Shown here piece by piece: positions 1-8,300 of a DNA stretch of 64,000 nucleotides. Within the stretch, counting starts at the first letter, position 1, and each line of letters starts with the position of its first letter. The stretch comes from Nitrospina sp. (GTDB taxonomy: Bacteria > Nitrospinota > Nitrospinia > Nitrospinales > JACRGP01): the NCBI GenBank assembly GCA_024648695.1, contig JACAVV010000007.1, positions 62,001 to 126,000 on the forward strand, given 5' to 3'. A program made the position numbers and the translations under genes. The notes below the pieces were generated by a model that ran no database searches, was not told the DNA's origin, and saw only the letters and a list, made by a program, of their open reading frames with translations.

Positions 1-206
1 CAGTGGACCTGTAAATTCTGAATTGTAACGATAGCCCTGAAAAGGACAGATATCGACCATAAGAGGATTCCCTGTTAATTTTTATATTGGTGTGATATTA
101 CCCTGTCATTATAACACTGACCCCAGAGGGTTGGAAGCCACCCTGAAAATGGGGAAATGTTTCTCCAAAGTAAGGAATATTTTTTTGACACGTTCCCTGA
201 CATTAC
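1..206. other. Intergenic edge, no gene seen
   Basis: AT-rich sequence at the window edge. Short open frames here have no ribosome binding site and no protein-like composition. It lies downstream of the minus-strand GFA-family gene, so it may hold that gene's 3' end, but I see no clear terminator. Confidence 0.5.
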
Positions 207-620
207 CTATAAATTGCCGGGTAACCCCTCAAACCTTGGAATTTTTTCCAGATTTTCATCCCAATTTGCTTTATCTGCAATAAAAATATGTGCCGTTGGT
301 TTCATTGAGAATGCATTGTCAAGACTCCCCGCTGGAACCATTAGAAGCTTTCCTTCCATTTGGATATTTGGCATGGCAGAACCACAGGTTGAACAAAAGC
401 TCTTGGTGTGCTGTGTTCCAGGAAGGTTAAATGTTTTTCTATTGTCCTGGCCTGAAATCCACTTGAGTTTTGCTGTAGACGAAAATAAATTTGCGGCATG
501 AGCTGAACCACTGTCCTTTCGGCAACGAATGCAATGACAAAGATAGAAACTCTCAAACACTCCTTCTATTTCAAAGGTAATCATTTTGCAAAGGCATGAG
601 CCTGTAACTTTAACGGCCAT
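207..620 (-). CDS. GFA (Mss4-like) family zinc protein
   Basis: A 137-residue protein of the glutathione-dependent formaldehyde-activating enzyme (GFA) fold, a small zinc-binding beta protein. The Cys ligand pattern is complete: CLC near residue 9-11, CHCIRC around 28-33 and CSTCGSAMP around 76-84. Full length for the family. Start ATG at 620 is preceded by CAGGAAA six bases upstream. Most GFA members have no proven substrate, so the formaldehyde role is a family label rather than a prediction. It reads away from the sigma-54 regulator gene downstream and seems to stand alone. Confidence 0.85.
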   Translation of the reverse strand: MAVKVTGSCLCKMITFEIEGVFESFYLCHCIRCRKDSGSAHAANLFSSTAKLKWISGQDNRKTFNLPGTQHTKSFCSTCGSAMPNIQMEGKLLMVPAGSLDNAFSMKPTAHIFIADKANWDENLEKIPRFEGLPGNL

Positions 621-725
621 ATTATTTCCTGACGAATAATGTGATTTGATTAAGCCTCAGATTTATGCGGGTTTTACAACTCTCATTAGCAAAGTATGTT
701 ATCCAAAGTTTAATGGATGCATGTT

Positions 726-2357
726 TTATTTGGGAAGGTATCTTTTTTTCAGGCCCATCGCATGAATGCGCGTAGCTAGAGTGGTCGGTTTGATTCCCAA
801 AAGTTTTGCCGCTCCACCCTCCCCGTAAATTTTCCCGTCACTTTGATCCAGAGCGCGAAGGATATTTTCCTTCTCCCGGCGCTTCATTTCTTTTTCCGTA
901 ATCACTTCGTTGTCAAAACTGTTTGAAGGGGGCTTCTCTTTCGCCACAGGATTTGCTTTATCTGCTTCGGGAAATTCAATGCTTATTCTACCGTTTTGGG
1001 AAATTATGACAGCGCGTTCAATCAGATTTTGAAGCTCTCTGATATTTCCCGGCCAAGGGTAGTTCTGAAGCCTGGACATTTTCCCTGCAGACAACGACTT
1101 GATCGGTTTATTAAATTTTCTGGATGCCAACTCCAAAAAATGGTTTGCTAGAAGGGGTATGTCTTCATTACGCTCATTCAAGGGGGGCAGTTCGATGGGA
1201 AATACATTCAAGCGGTAAAATAGATCCTCCCGAAATGAACCTCTTTTCACCTCTTGCTTTAGATCGCGGTTGGTTGCCGACAGAATTCGCACGTCCGTCT
1301 TGCTGGTTCGCTCGTCACCAATCCTTTCGTATTCCCCTTCCTGAATCACCCGCAACAATTTGCTTTGAACATCCAGGGGAATCTCACCCACCTCATCCAG
1401 AAACAGGGTGCCCCCGTTTGCCAGATCAAACCGTCCTCTTCGATCCTGAATGGCTCCAGTGAATGAGCCCTTCACGTGACCAAAAAACTCACTTTCATAA
1501 AGATCCCTTGGAATCGACGCACAATTCACTTTTATCAAGGGTCTTTTGGACCGGTTGCTTCTCTGATGAATTTCGCGTGCGACCAGTTCTTTTCCAGTGC
1601 CAGATTCCCCGGTGATCAAAACACTGGCATCCGTTCCGGAAACCATCTCAATTTGACGAACCACTGTTTTCAGAGACGGACTCTGACCAAGAATTTCTCC
1701 ATAAGCGGCGGACTCTTCCAGTTCCTGATTCAAGTATTCATTCTCTTCCGCCAATTGCTTGTTGAGTTGCTCGATCTTTTCGAAGGCTTCGGCGTTCGTG
1801 ATGGAAGCGGCAAGATGATCCGCAATCAGTCGACCCCAGAACAAGCCTTCCCCCTTCATGTCCAGATCAACGTCCGGTACAAAACTATTCACCCCAAGCA
1901 CTTTTCCCTGAAACACCACGGGTATGACAGCGAGCCCTAAAGCGTTCACTCGTCGCGCCCAGCGTTTTGAAACCGAAAAATCGAGATCGTCCTCAAACGA
2001 TAAAAAATCTTCTACCTGCCCCGTAGCCGCACTGCGTCCGATCTTTCCGAAACCCAGTGGAATTCGATGGCATTCCTCATCCGCTTCCTCGCCTTCCGTT
2101 TCGCTTCCCTTTCTGTAACTTTGGGCTACCAGATGCAGACATCGGGTCTGATCCAGGCAGTTCTCCCTTAATGGACAAGTCTGGCATTGGTCTCCTGGAC
2201 GGATGAGCCAGATTCGAGTGAGAACAAGCCCTGGCGTTTCGGAATATTTTTCGACCACCCTTTGAAATAAAGAGTCCACACATCGCGCCTGGGACATGGA
2301 CAACAGCAACTCTCGGTGATTTCGAATAGTCTCGGCAAAATAATCGGATTCGGTCAT
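726..2357 (-). CDS. Sigma-54-dependent activator, GAF-AAA+-Fis
   Basis: Bacterial enhancer-binding protein of 543 residues. An N-terminal GAF-like sensor (about 20-205) carries a cysteine cluster (C58, C61, C67, C73, plus C96). A short coiled coil leads to an AAA+ domain with Walker A GESGTGKE (250-257), the sigma-54 contact loop as GSFTGA (297-302, usual form GAFTGA) and Walker B TLFLDE (317-322). A Fis-type helix-turn-helix ends the protein. The family remodels RNA polymerase-sigma-54 at -24/-12 promoters. The gene is divergent from doxX, and the gap holds a sigma-54 promoter facing doxX plus a palindrome, so the likely target is the doxX-dioxygenase unit. The signal is unknown; the cysteines suggest metal or redox sensing (inference). 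Confidence 0.93.
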   Translation of the reverse strand: MTESDYFAETIRNHRELLLSMSQARCVDSLFQRVVEKYSETPGLVLTRIWLIRPGDQCQTCPLRENCLDQTRCLHLVAQSYRKGSETEGEEADEECHRIPLGFGKIGRSAATGQVEDFLSFEDDLDFSVSKRWARRVNALGLAVIPVVFQGKVLGVNSFVPDVDLDMKGEGLFWGRLIADHLAASITNAEAFEKIEQLNKQLAEENEYLNQELEESAAYGEILGQSPSLKTVVRQIEMVSGTDASVLITGESGTGKELVAREIHQRSNRSKRPLIKVNCASIPRDLYESEFFGHVKGSFTGAIQDRRGRFDLANGGTLFLDEVGEIPLDVQSKLLRVIQEGEYERIGDERTSKTDVRILSATNRDLKQEVKRGSFREDLFYRLNVFPIELPPLNERNEDIPLLANHFLELASRKFNKPIKSLSAGKMSRLQNYPWPGNIRELQNLIERAVIISQNGRISIEFPEADKANPVAKEKPPSNSFDNEVITEKEMKRREKENILRALDQSDGKIYGEGGAAKLLGIKPTTLATRIHAMGLKKRYLPK

Positions 2358-2377
2358 GGCTTAATTATAACGAAATT

Positions 2378-2394
2378 CCGTTGTTTGCCAACGG
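2378..2394. promoter_or_regulatory. Candidate upstream activator site (palindrome)
   Basis: Perfect inverted repeat CCGTTG-N5-CAACGG, about 100 bp upstream of the -24 element. This is the usual position and form of an enhancer site for a sigma-54 activator. It is close to the activator's own start, so it could also serve autoregulation. Confidence 0.5.
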
Positions 2395-2490
2395 GTTTTC
2401 ATTATTTAACGCTTTTAAATTTTATCTCTTTGATCCCAGAAATATTTATAACACCTTATAAATTAAATGGTTATTTGATTTTTTGGGGTT

Positions 2491-2506
2491 TGGCATCTCA
2501 TTTGCT
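2491..2506 (+). promoter_or_regulatory. Sigma-54 (-24/-12) promoter for doxX
   Basis: TGGCATCTCATTTGCT matches the sigma-54 pattern TGGCACG-N4-TTGCA, with the GG and GC dinucleotides in the required 12-base register. It faces the doxX gene, whose start lies about 45 bp downstream, and sits beside a divergent sigma-54 activator gene. Confidence 0.75.
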
Positions 2507-2552
2507 CTATCACCAGTAAATTCTTTTTAATTTTTTTACAGAAAGGAGACTT

Positions 2553-3065
2553 GTGGACATGGACTTAATCAAGAAAACATTAGAAACAAAATCCGAATAC
2601 ACACCCGTGGTTCTTCGAGTGATGCTGGGAATGGTGATTTTTCCTCATGGAGCACAAAAAGTTCTGGGTTGGTTTGGAGGCCACGGTTTCGAAGGAACAT
2701 TAAGTTTCTTCACTCAACAAATGGGCATACCCGCGATGATTGCCCTCCTGGTTTTTGCCGGCGAATTTTTGGGAAGCCTGGGATTGATCACCGGTTTCCT
2801 GACCCGTTTCAGCGCGGCGGGTATTGCGGCCATTATGGCAGGAGCCGTTACCACTGTCCATTTGGGAAATGGATTTTTCATGAACTGGTCGGGGAACCAG
2901 GCGGGCGAGGGATTTGAATTCCATTTACTGGTAATAGGAATGGCCATCGCTTTAATGATCACCGGTGGTGGCAAATATTCACTGGACCAATGGATCTCGG
3001 AAACCTGGTTAAAAAAATCCAGGAAGAAATTAAATCCAACGAAGCCGATTAATTCCGTTCAATAA
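2553..3065 (+). CDS. DoxX family membrane protein
   Basis: A 170-residue DoxX-family integral membrane protein with about four hydrophobic helices and the family's hallmark N-terminal segment (RVMLGMVIFPHGAQKVLGWF). A GAGGTxGxF-like stretch appears as GGHGFEGTLSFF. Family members are linked to oxidative or thiol stress and to quinone/thiosulfate metabolism, but the reaction is generally unproven. AGAAAGGAG precedes the start, which is GTG 2553 or ATG 2559. The dioxygenase gene begins 21 bp downstream, so the two are very probably cotranscribed from the sigma-54 promoter. Confidence 0.88.
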   Translation: MDMDLIKKTLETKSEYTPVVLRVMLGMVIFPHGAQKVLGWFGGHGFEGTLSFFTQQMGIPAMIALLVFAGEFLGSLGLITGFLTRFSAAGIAAIMAGAVTTVHLGNGFFMNWSGNQAGEGFEFHLLVIGMAIALMITGGGKYSLDQWISETWLKKSRKKLNPTKPINSVQ

Positions 3066-3086
3066 ACCTGGTTGAGAGAGATTATT

Positions 3087-3905
3087 ATGAAACAGAAAAT
3101 CGAAAACCTATCACGACGAAACTTTATAAAAACCGGTATGGGTGCCTTGGGAACCATCGCCGGAACCCTGGCAACCGGTTCGGCATTCTCCCAGGTCCTG
3201 AGCTTAAAAACTCCAAGACAAACCCTGGGTCCGTTTTTCCCGGATGAGGGTGACCCGGTTCATGAGGTCCGGGAAAACCTTGACTTCCGACTCCCTGTCA
3301 GCGAGGCCAACGACAATGACTTGACCTTTATCAAAGGGCACAGCGGAAAGGCCAGGGGACAAACCGTTTACGTCAAAGGCAAAGTCCTGTTTAAAAGCTC
3401 GAATGGAGCGATGGAGCCACAACGGGGCGCTGTCATCATTATGTGGAATGCATCGGCTTCAGGTCGGTACAACCATCGGGGCGATATTGACACCACCCGA
3501 TTCAAGCATCCCAGGACAGGTGAATGGGTGGAGAGAACTCATGACGAAAACTTTCAATACTGGGGCAGGGCAATTACCGATATAGAGGGCAATTACTGGT
3601 TCAAGACGGTGGTTCCCGGGTTTTATCCTGTAGATATCGAAAAGGGGTGGTACCGTCCCCCGCATTTGCATTTCATGATCATGGCTCCGGGTATTCCACA
3701 ATTGGTAACGCAACTTTACTTTAAGGGCGAGCAAATCGAGAACAACGATTTCCTGAAATCCCTGAATGCAAAGGATTTGATTCTAAGAGACCAGCGTTTA
3801 TCTACGGAAGAACAGGAGAATGTGATCGTGGAATTTCAATCCGATCCAGCAGGAAAGTTCACCGATGGTCTGGTGGGTCAATATGACTTTGTTCTGGGTT
3901 TATAA
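3087..3905 (+). CDS. Tat-exported intradiol ring-cleavage dioxygenase
   Basis: Member of the protocatechuate/catechol intradiol dioxygenase family, Fe(III) enzymes that split catechols between the hydroxyls. The Tat signal is clear: SRRNFIKTG near residue 9, then an Ala/Gly-rich stretch. The family N-terminal mark LGPFFP follows. Putative iron ligands are the Tyr in ASGRYNHRGD, the Tyr in PGFYP and the two His of PPHLHF. I start at ATG 3087, with GAGAG 6-7 bases upstream; an in-frame TTG at 3072 lacks a site. Tat export implies a folded periplasmic enzyme. Paired with doxX. The substrate cannot be told from sequence. Confidence 0.9.
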   Translation: MKQKIENLSRRNFIKTGMGALGTIAGTLATGSAFSQVLSLKTPRQTLGPFFPDEGDPVHEVRENLDFRLPVSEANDNDLTFIKGHSGKARGQTVYVKGKVLFKSSNGAMEPQRGAVIIMWNASASGRYNHRGDIDTTRFKHPRTGEWVERTHDENFQYWGRAITDIEGNYWFKTVVPGFYPVDIEKGWYRPPHLHFMIMAPGIPQLVTQLYFKGEQIENNDFLKSLNAKDLILRDQRLSTEEQENVIVEFQSDPAGKFTDGLVGQYDFVLGL

Positions 3906-4116
3906 AAAATTAATACTTAAAGACTTCATTTTAAGGTAGATCCCAATGAGCTGTTCTCCCTCATCGGCAAATACCTGTACCGGATCACCGCATTCTTTAC
4001 TGTTGGATTTGTCGCCGCTCACGTCACCTTGATATTGCGACGCCATTGTGATTCCAGAGAAAAATTTATAGAGAGAATGTCATTCCTGAAATCAGATCAA
4101 TAATAGAAAGGAATAA
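3906..4116. other. Short intergenic gap, possible gene remnant
   Basis: Between the two dioxygenase genes. A frame on the plus strand, open from about 3922 to 4105, encodes a plausible membrane helix (around LYRITAFFTVGFVAAHVTLI) with basic flanks, but has no usual start codon. It may be the 3' end of a decayed membrane-protein gene. Evidence is thin. Confidence 0.25.
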
Positions 4117-4911
4117 ATGATGAACGCGTTGACGGATCACAAGAAAATACCGGCCCTGTTTCTGGGGCACGGGAGCCCAATGAACGTGATTGAGGACAAC
4201 AAGTTCTCAATGAGCTGGGAAATTTTGGGAAAAAGCCTCCCCAGACCCAGAGCAATTTTGGCCATCTCTGCGCACTGGGAAACCCAGGGGACTTTTGTAA
4301 CCGCCATGGAACATCCGAGAACGATTCATGATTTCGGAAACTTTCCGCAGGCCTTGTTTGACATTCAATATCCCGCGAAAGGGAATCTCGAGCTTGCGGG
4401 AAAAATCCGGTCCCTTATCACCAAAGCCGATGTCAAACCTGATTTCAAATGGGGACTGGATCATGGGACCTGGGGGCTTTTGGCGAGGATGTATCCCAAA
4501 GCAGAGATACCGGTTTTGCAATTGAGTCTGGATCGGAATCTGTCGATTGAAGAGCATTATGCGATTGCCAAAGAGTTGAGACCCCTGCGCAATGAAGGCG
4601 TGTTGATCTTGGGCAGTGGAAACATCGTACACAATTTGGAACATCTCAGTTTAAACCCGAATGAGAAACCGCCAGAATGGGCTATAGCGTTTGATGAAAC
4701 AATTAAGCAATATTTATTGAAAAGCGACCATACAGGAATCCTTCAGTTTGAATCAATGGGAGAGATTGCGCGACTGTCCGTTCCCACCCCCGAGCATTAT
4801 TTGCCCCTGGTTTATATTATCGCCTTGCAGGATGAAAACGAGCAGATCACTTTTCCAGTAGACGGGATCGTATCCAAAGGAGTCTCAATGCGGGGCGTGA
4901 TGATTTCATAG
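4117..4911 (+). CDS. ygiD: YgiD/DODA-type extradiol dioxygenase
   Basis: A 264-residue class III extradiol dioxygenase of the 4,5-DOPA dioxygenase (LigB/YgiD) family, which opens catechol rings next to a hydroxyl. Family marks: FLGHGSPMN near the N-terminus, ISAHWE around residue 52, LDHGTWG near 115 and GSGNIVHNL near 167. The His residues in the first three motifs are the usual Zn/Fe ligands. GAAAGGAA precedes the start, which is ATG 4117 or ATG 4120. It lies 211 bp after the intradiol enzyme on the same strand, so it may share the catechol-related transcription unit. Confidence 0.9.
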   Translation: MMNALTDHKKIPALFLGHGSPMNVIEDNKFSMSWEILGKSLPRPRAILAISAHWETQGTFVTAMEHPRTIHDFGNFPQALFDIQYPAKGNLELAGKIRSLITKADVKPDFKWGLDHGTWGLLARMYPKAEIPVLQLSLDRNLSIEEHYAIAKELRPLRNEGVLILGSGNIVHNLEHLSLNPNEKPPEWAIAFDETIKQYLLKSDHTGILQFESMGEIARLSVPTPEHYLPLVYIIALQDENEQITFPVDGIVSKGVSMRGVMIS

Positions 4912-5100
4912 GTAAAGCAAAGGGCCTGGAAGAAGGTTCCCGAATTCCAACTCCATGGTTTTCCACCTTCTTTTTCTATTTGGTATGCCCAAAAAACAAT
5001 GATGCAAAACCTTTTCTCCTGAACTCCAAAACCCACCCACAACTCCTGCCTGCGCTTGAAGGTTGCTATAAAAATAAGCTTCCGATTGAATGCTAAAGGA

Positions 5101-5129
5101 TTGCTTTATAAGAGGTTATGGATTATAAT
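5101..5129 (+). promoter_or_regulatory. Sigma-70-like promoter for the giant kinase
   Basis: TTGCTT, 17-base spacer, then a perfect TATAAT (5124-5129). Transcription would start near 5136 and give a leader of about 210 nt before the kinase start at 5347. Confidence 0.5.
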
Positions 5130-5264
5130 AGGAACATAAATCAAAAAACCAAAAGATTTCCCGGATGCTGTCAGGGGGAGAAAGTCCTTATTTTCAGGGC
5201 CTTTTGCCGGGAAAACTCTATATTGTGTGGAGAAACCGATACCCTATTGTTTTTTAAAGACTTA

Positions 5265-5308
5265 GGCTCCCATTTGGCGATGGGCCCATAATTTGGGCCA
5301 TTGGAGCC
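5265..5308 (+). promoter_or_regulatory. Two-tier stem-loop in kinase leader
   Basis: An outer stem GGCTCC/GGAGCC encloses an inner hairpin, GCCCA-TAATT-TGGGC, extended by ATG/CAT around a bulge. There is no T-run, so it is not a simple terminator. It may affect translation or mRNA stability. No known riboswitch class recognised. Confidence 0.35.
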
Positions 5309-5346
5309 AGGTCTTTTGGCCTTAGGTATCTATTAAGGAAAGCACC

Positions 5347-8300
5347 ATGGACTCCAATACCACCAAACCCAGTACGCTTCTTGTCGTCACCCTGTCGATT
5401 CTCACTGCTATCTACGCCATCTGGCAGTTCTGGTTGAGCGGGTTTCTAGATAGTTTCTTTTTAGACATGGGACTCCTGCAGGAAGACATTCCTGCCATTA
5501 AATTATCCATTTCCTTATTGCTGTTTGTGACCGCGGGCGCCGTGCCTCCTTTTTACAATGTTTTCAAGAAAAATTCCGAACTGGTGGAACTGGAAAAGAG
5601 TCTTGAGGACGAGCGTAAGGAAGCGGAAGTGTTTCTGGATTTGGCAGAAGTGATTTTTCTGGCCCTTGATGCCAATTTTAATATCGGGCTGATAAATAAA
5701 AAAGGGACGCAGGTGCTGGGTTATTCCAAACAGGTGATTTCCGGAAAAAACTGGTTCACCACATTTATCCCGGAAAAATACCGCAGTCAGGCCAAGAAGG
5801 ATTTTCAGGACCTTGTTAAAGGCAATGCCAATAGCAAAATGATCAGCTATCCCATCCTGACGAAGGATGGCAAGGAGCTGATATACGATTGGCACATTTC
5901 GCAAATGAAGGATCAGGAGGGCATCGTTTACGCCTTTTTGTGTTCCGGTTCAGACAAACAAATGGCGCGGGATCTTCAGGAAACGCGAAAGCGCTACGAT
6001 AACCAAATCAAAATTCTGTCCTCGGACTTGTTAGCGAATAATAAAAAGCTTCAATCTCAAAAGAACCAGTTTGATCTGGTCCAGGCCCAGTTGGCGCATT
6101 GGGTGGAACTGGAAAAGATTCTGTCTCCCTGCTTGACCCATTTACCGGATCTGAGCTCTCGCGAAATCGATGAAATTATTGAGAAGGCTCTGGCTCTTAT
6201 AGGAAATTACTCCCAGGCCGACCAGGGTTATGTGTTTCTGTTCTCGGACGATGTGACCGAAATGGACAACTCACATATGTGGTCGGCCACCCTGGCTCCT
6301 GAGCATATCGAAAAAACGAAAGATATTCCTTTAAACGACTTTCCCTGGTTCAAGAAAAAGATTCTGGCGCAGGAAATTATTCTGGTCTCTTCGGTCGATA
6401 AAATGCCCGAAGAGGCCTCTGTTGAAAAGCATGTATTCAAATCTCAGGGGATCGTTTCTTTCCTGAATATTCCTATGGTCTTTGAAGGTAAATCCATCGG
6501 TTACCTGGGGTTTGAGTCGATGAAAAACATCGATTGGCGTGATGAAGAAATTTCCCAGATAAAAATGATGGGAGAGGTATTCTCCAACGCTTTGATGCGG
6601 GGTAAAGAGACGTCCTCCGTCGGCATTGATCCCTTGCACAGTGCTTTGTCTTCCGGGTTTTTACAGGTTTCCAAAGCGGGTATTTTTTCATTCGATCATG
6701 AATTACTGCTCACGCAGTGGAATCCCGTCATGGAAAATCTGACGGGTGTGGATACCCAATCCGCCCTGGGGAAAAATGTGTTTGAATTGCTACCCGGTCT
6801 CACCGGTTCCGACGAAGAAGAGGCTATTCGAAAAACACTGGACGGTAGCAGTCGGCAGTTTTCGGATCGCAGTTTGCCTTTCACCGTATCGGGGGGCAAG
6901 GAAATTTTCGAAATCACCTGTTCTCCCCTCAGGGATGAAAACCAGGGTTTGATGGGCGGCATGGTCGTGTTGCAGGATTTCACGGAATCCAGATTGGCCC
7001 AACAGGATTTGATTCAAGCACGCCAGGAACTCGAACAACAGGTCAAGTCGCTTGAAGAAAAACTCCAGAGCGAGCAAGAGAAAATGGAGCGGGAGTTGGC
7101 TATGCGGGAACAGGCCGAAAAGGAAATCCGAGAAAAACGGGAAGTGCTTGAAACGGAAGTGGAAACTTTAAACAAACAGTTGGCCGATGAAAAGGAAAAA
7201 CTGGAAAAGGAAATTAACTCGAGAGAGCAGGCGGAAATCAATTTGAAGCTCACCCGGAAAACTCTTGAAACCCAGGTAAGCGAATTGTCCCAGCGTATTC
7301 AGGAGGAACAGGAAAGCTATCAGCAAAAAGTAGAATCGAAAAAATCTGAAGAGTCGGAACTCGAGGCATCCCGCAAGGAGATGGAGGACAAAATCGAACG
7401 GCTCACCGGTGAACTTGAATCAGAGCGCGAAAAACTGAAAAACGAAATTGAAACCCGCTCTTCCAAAGAGGAGGAAGCTCGTGAATCACGTCTGGATCTG
7501 GAAGATACGGTCCAGCGCCTGACGGCTGAACTGGATGAGGAACGGTCCAAAATGCAGTTTGAGATCGATGCTCGTGACCAGGCGGAAGAGGAGGTTCGCG
7601 ACATTCGACTGCAACTGGAACACCAGTTGAAGAACCTGTCCCAGGATGAAAAGGAAAAACAAGCCCAGCTGGAACAGGAAATCGAGGAAAGAAAAAAAGC
7701 GGAAGAGGATCTGCGGGCCATTCGGCTCAACCTGGAAAATCAGGTTCAGGAATTAAACAAGCGCCTGGAACAGGACCAGAATCGTTTGCAGGCCGAAATT
7801 GAAGCTCGCGAAAGGGATGAGGCTCTTCTGCGCGAGAACCGGGAACGGTTTGAACGCCAGATCGAGGATTTGAGTAATGAACTGGAAGCGGAACGGATTC
7901 GCCTGCAACCCGAGATTGAAAAACGTCAGCAGGCGGAAAATGAATCGAAACAGTTGCGCCAGGACATGGAAGTGAAGATCAATGATCTCACAAAAGAACT
8001 GGAAGCGGAACGGGCCAGGCTCGAAGCGGAAATCGTGAACCAGAAACAGGACGAAGAACAGTTGCACGAAATGCGGTCGACTCTGGAGAACCGTGTTGAA
8101 GAACTCAACCGGGAACTGGAGGAAGAACGCAATCGACTGAGAACCGAAATCGATTCCAGAAGAAAGGCCGAGGAAGAAATTCAGGAGTCGAGACGTTTCC
8201 TTGAAAATCAGGCGCAATTAAAAACGCAGGAACTGGAAAAGGAAGCGGAACAGCTCAATCAGGAAATCGAGCAATACAAGGAAAAGGAAGAAACGTATCG

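Larger units (their letters stand above)
4912..5346. other. Gap holding promoter and structured leader of giant kinase
   Basis: No gene. It holds a sigma-70-type promoter candidate at 5101-5129 and a folded leader segment at 5265-5308, both oriented toward the 2033-residue kinase. The first 180 bases look unremarkable. Confidence 0.5.

Noticed and set aside
3922-4105. Frame with a plausible membrane helix between the dioxygenases
   Set aside because: No usual start codon; kept only as a possible remnant in the gap description.
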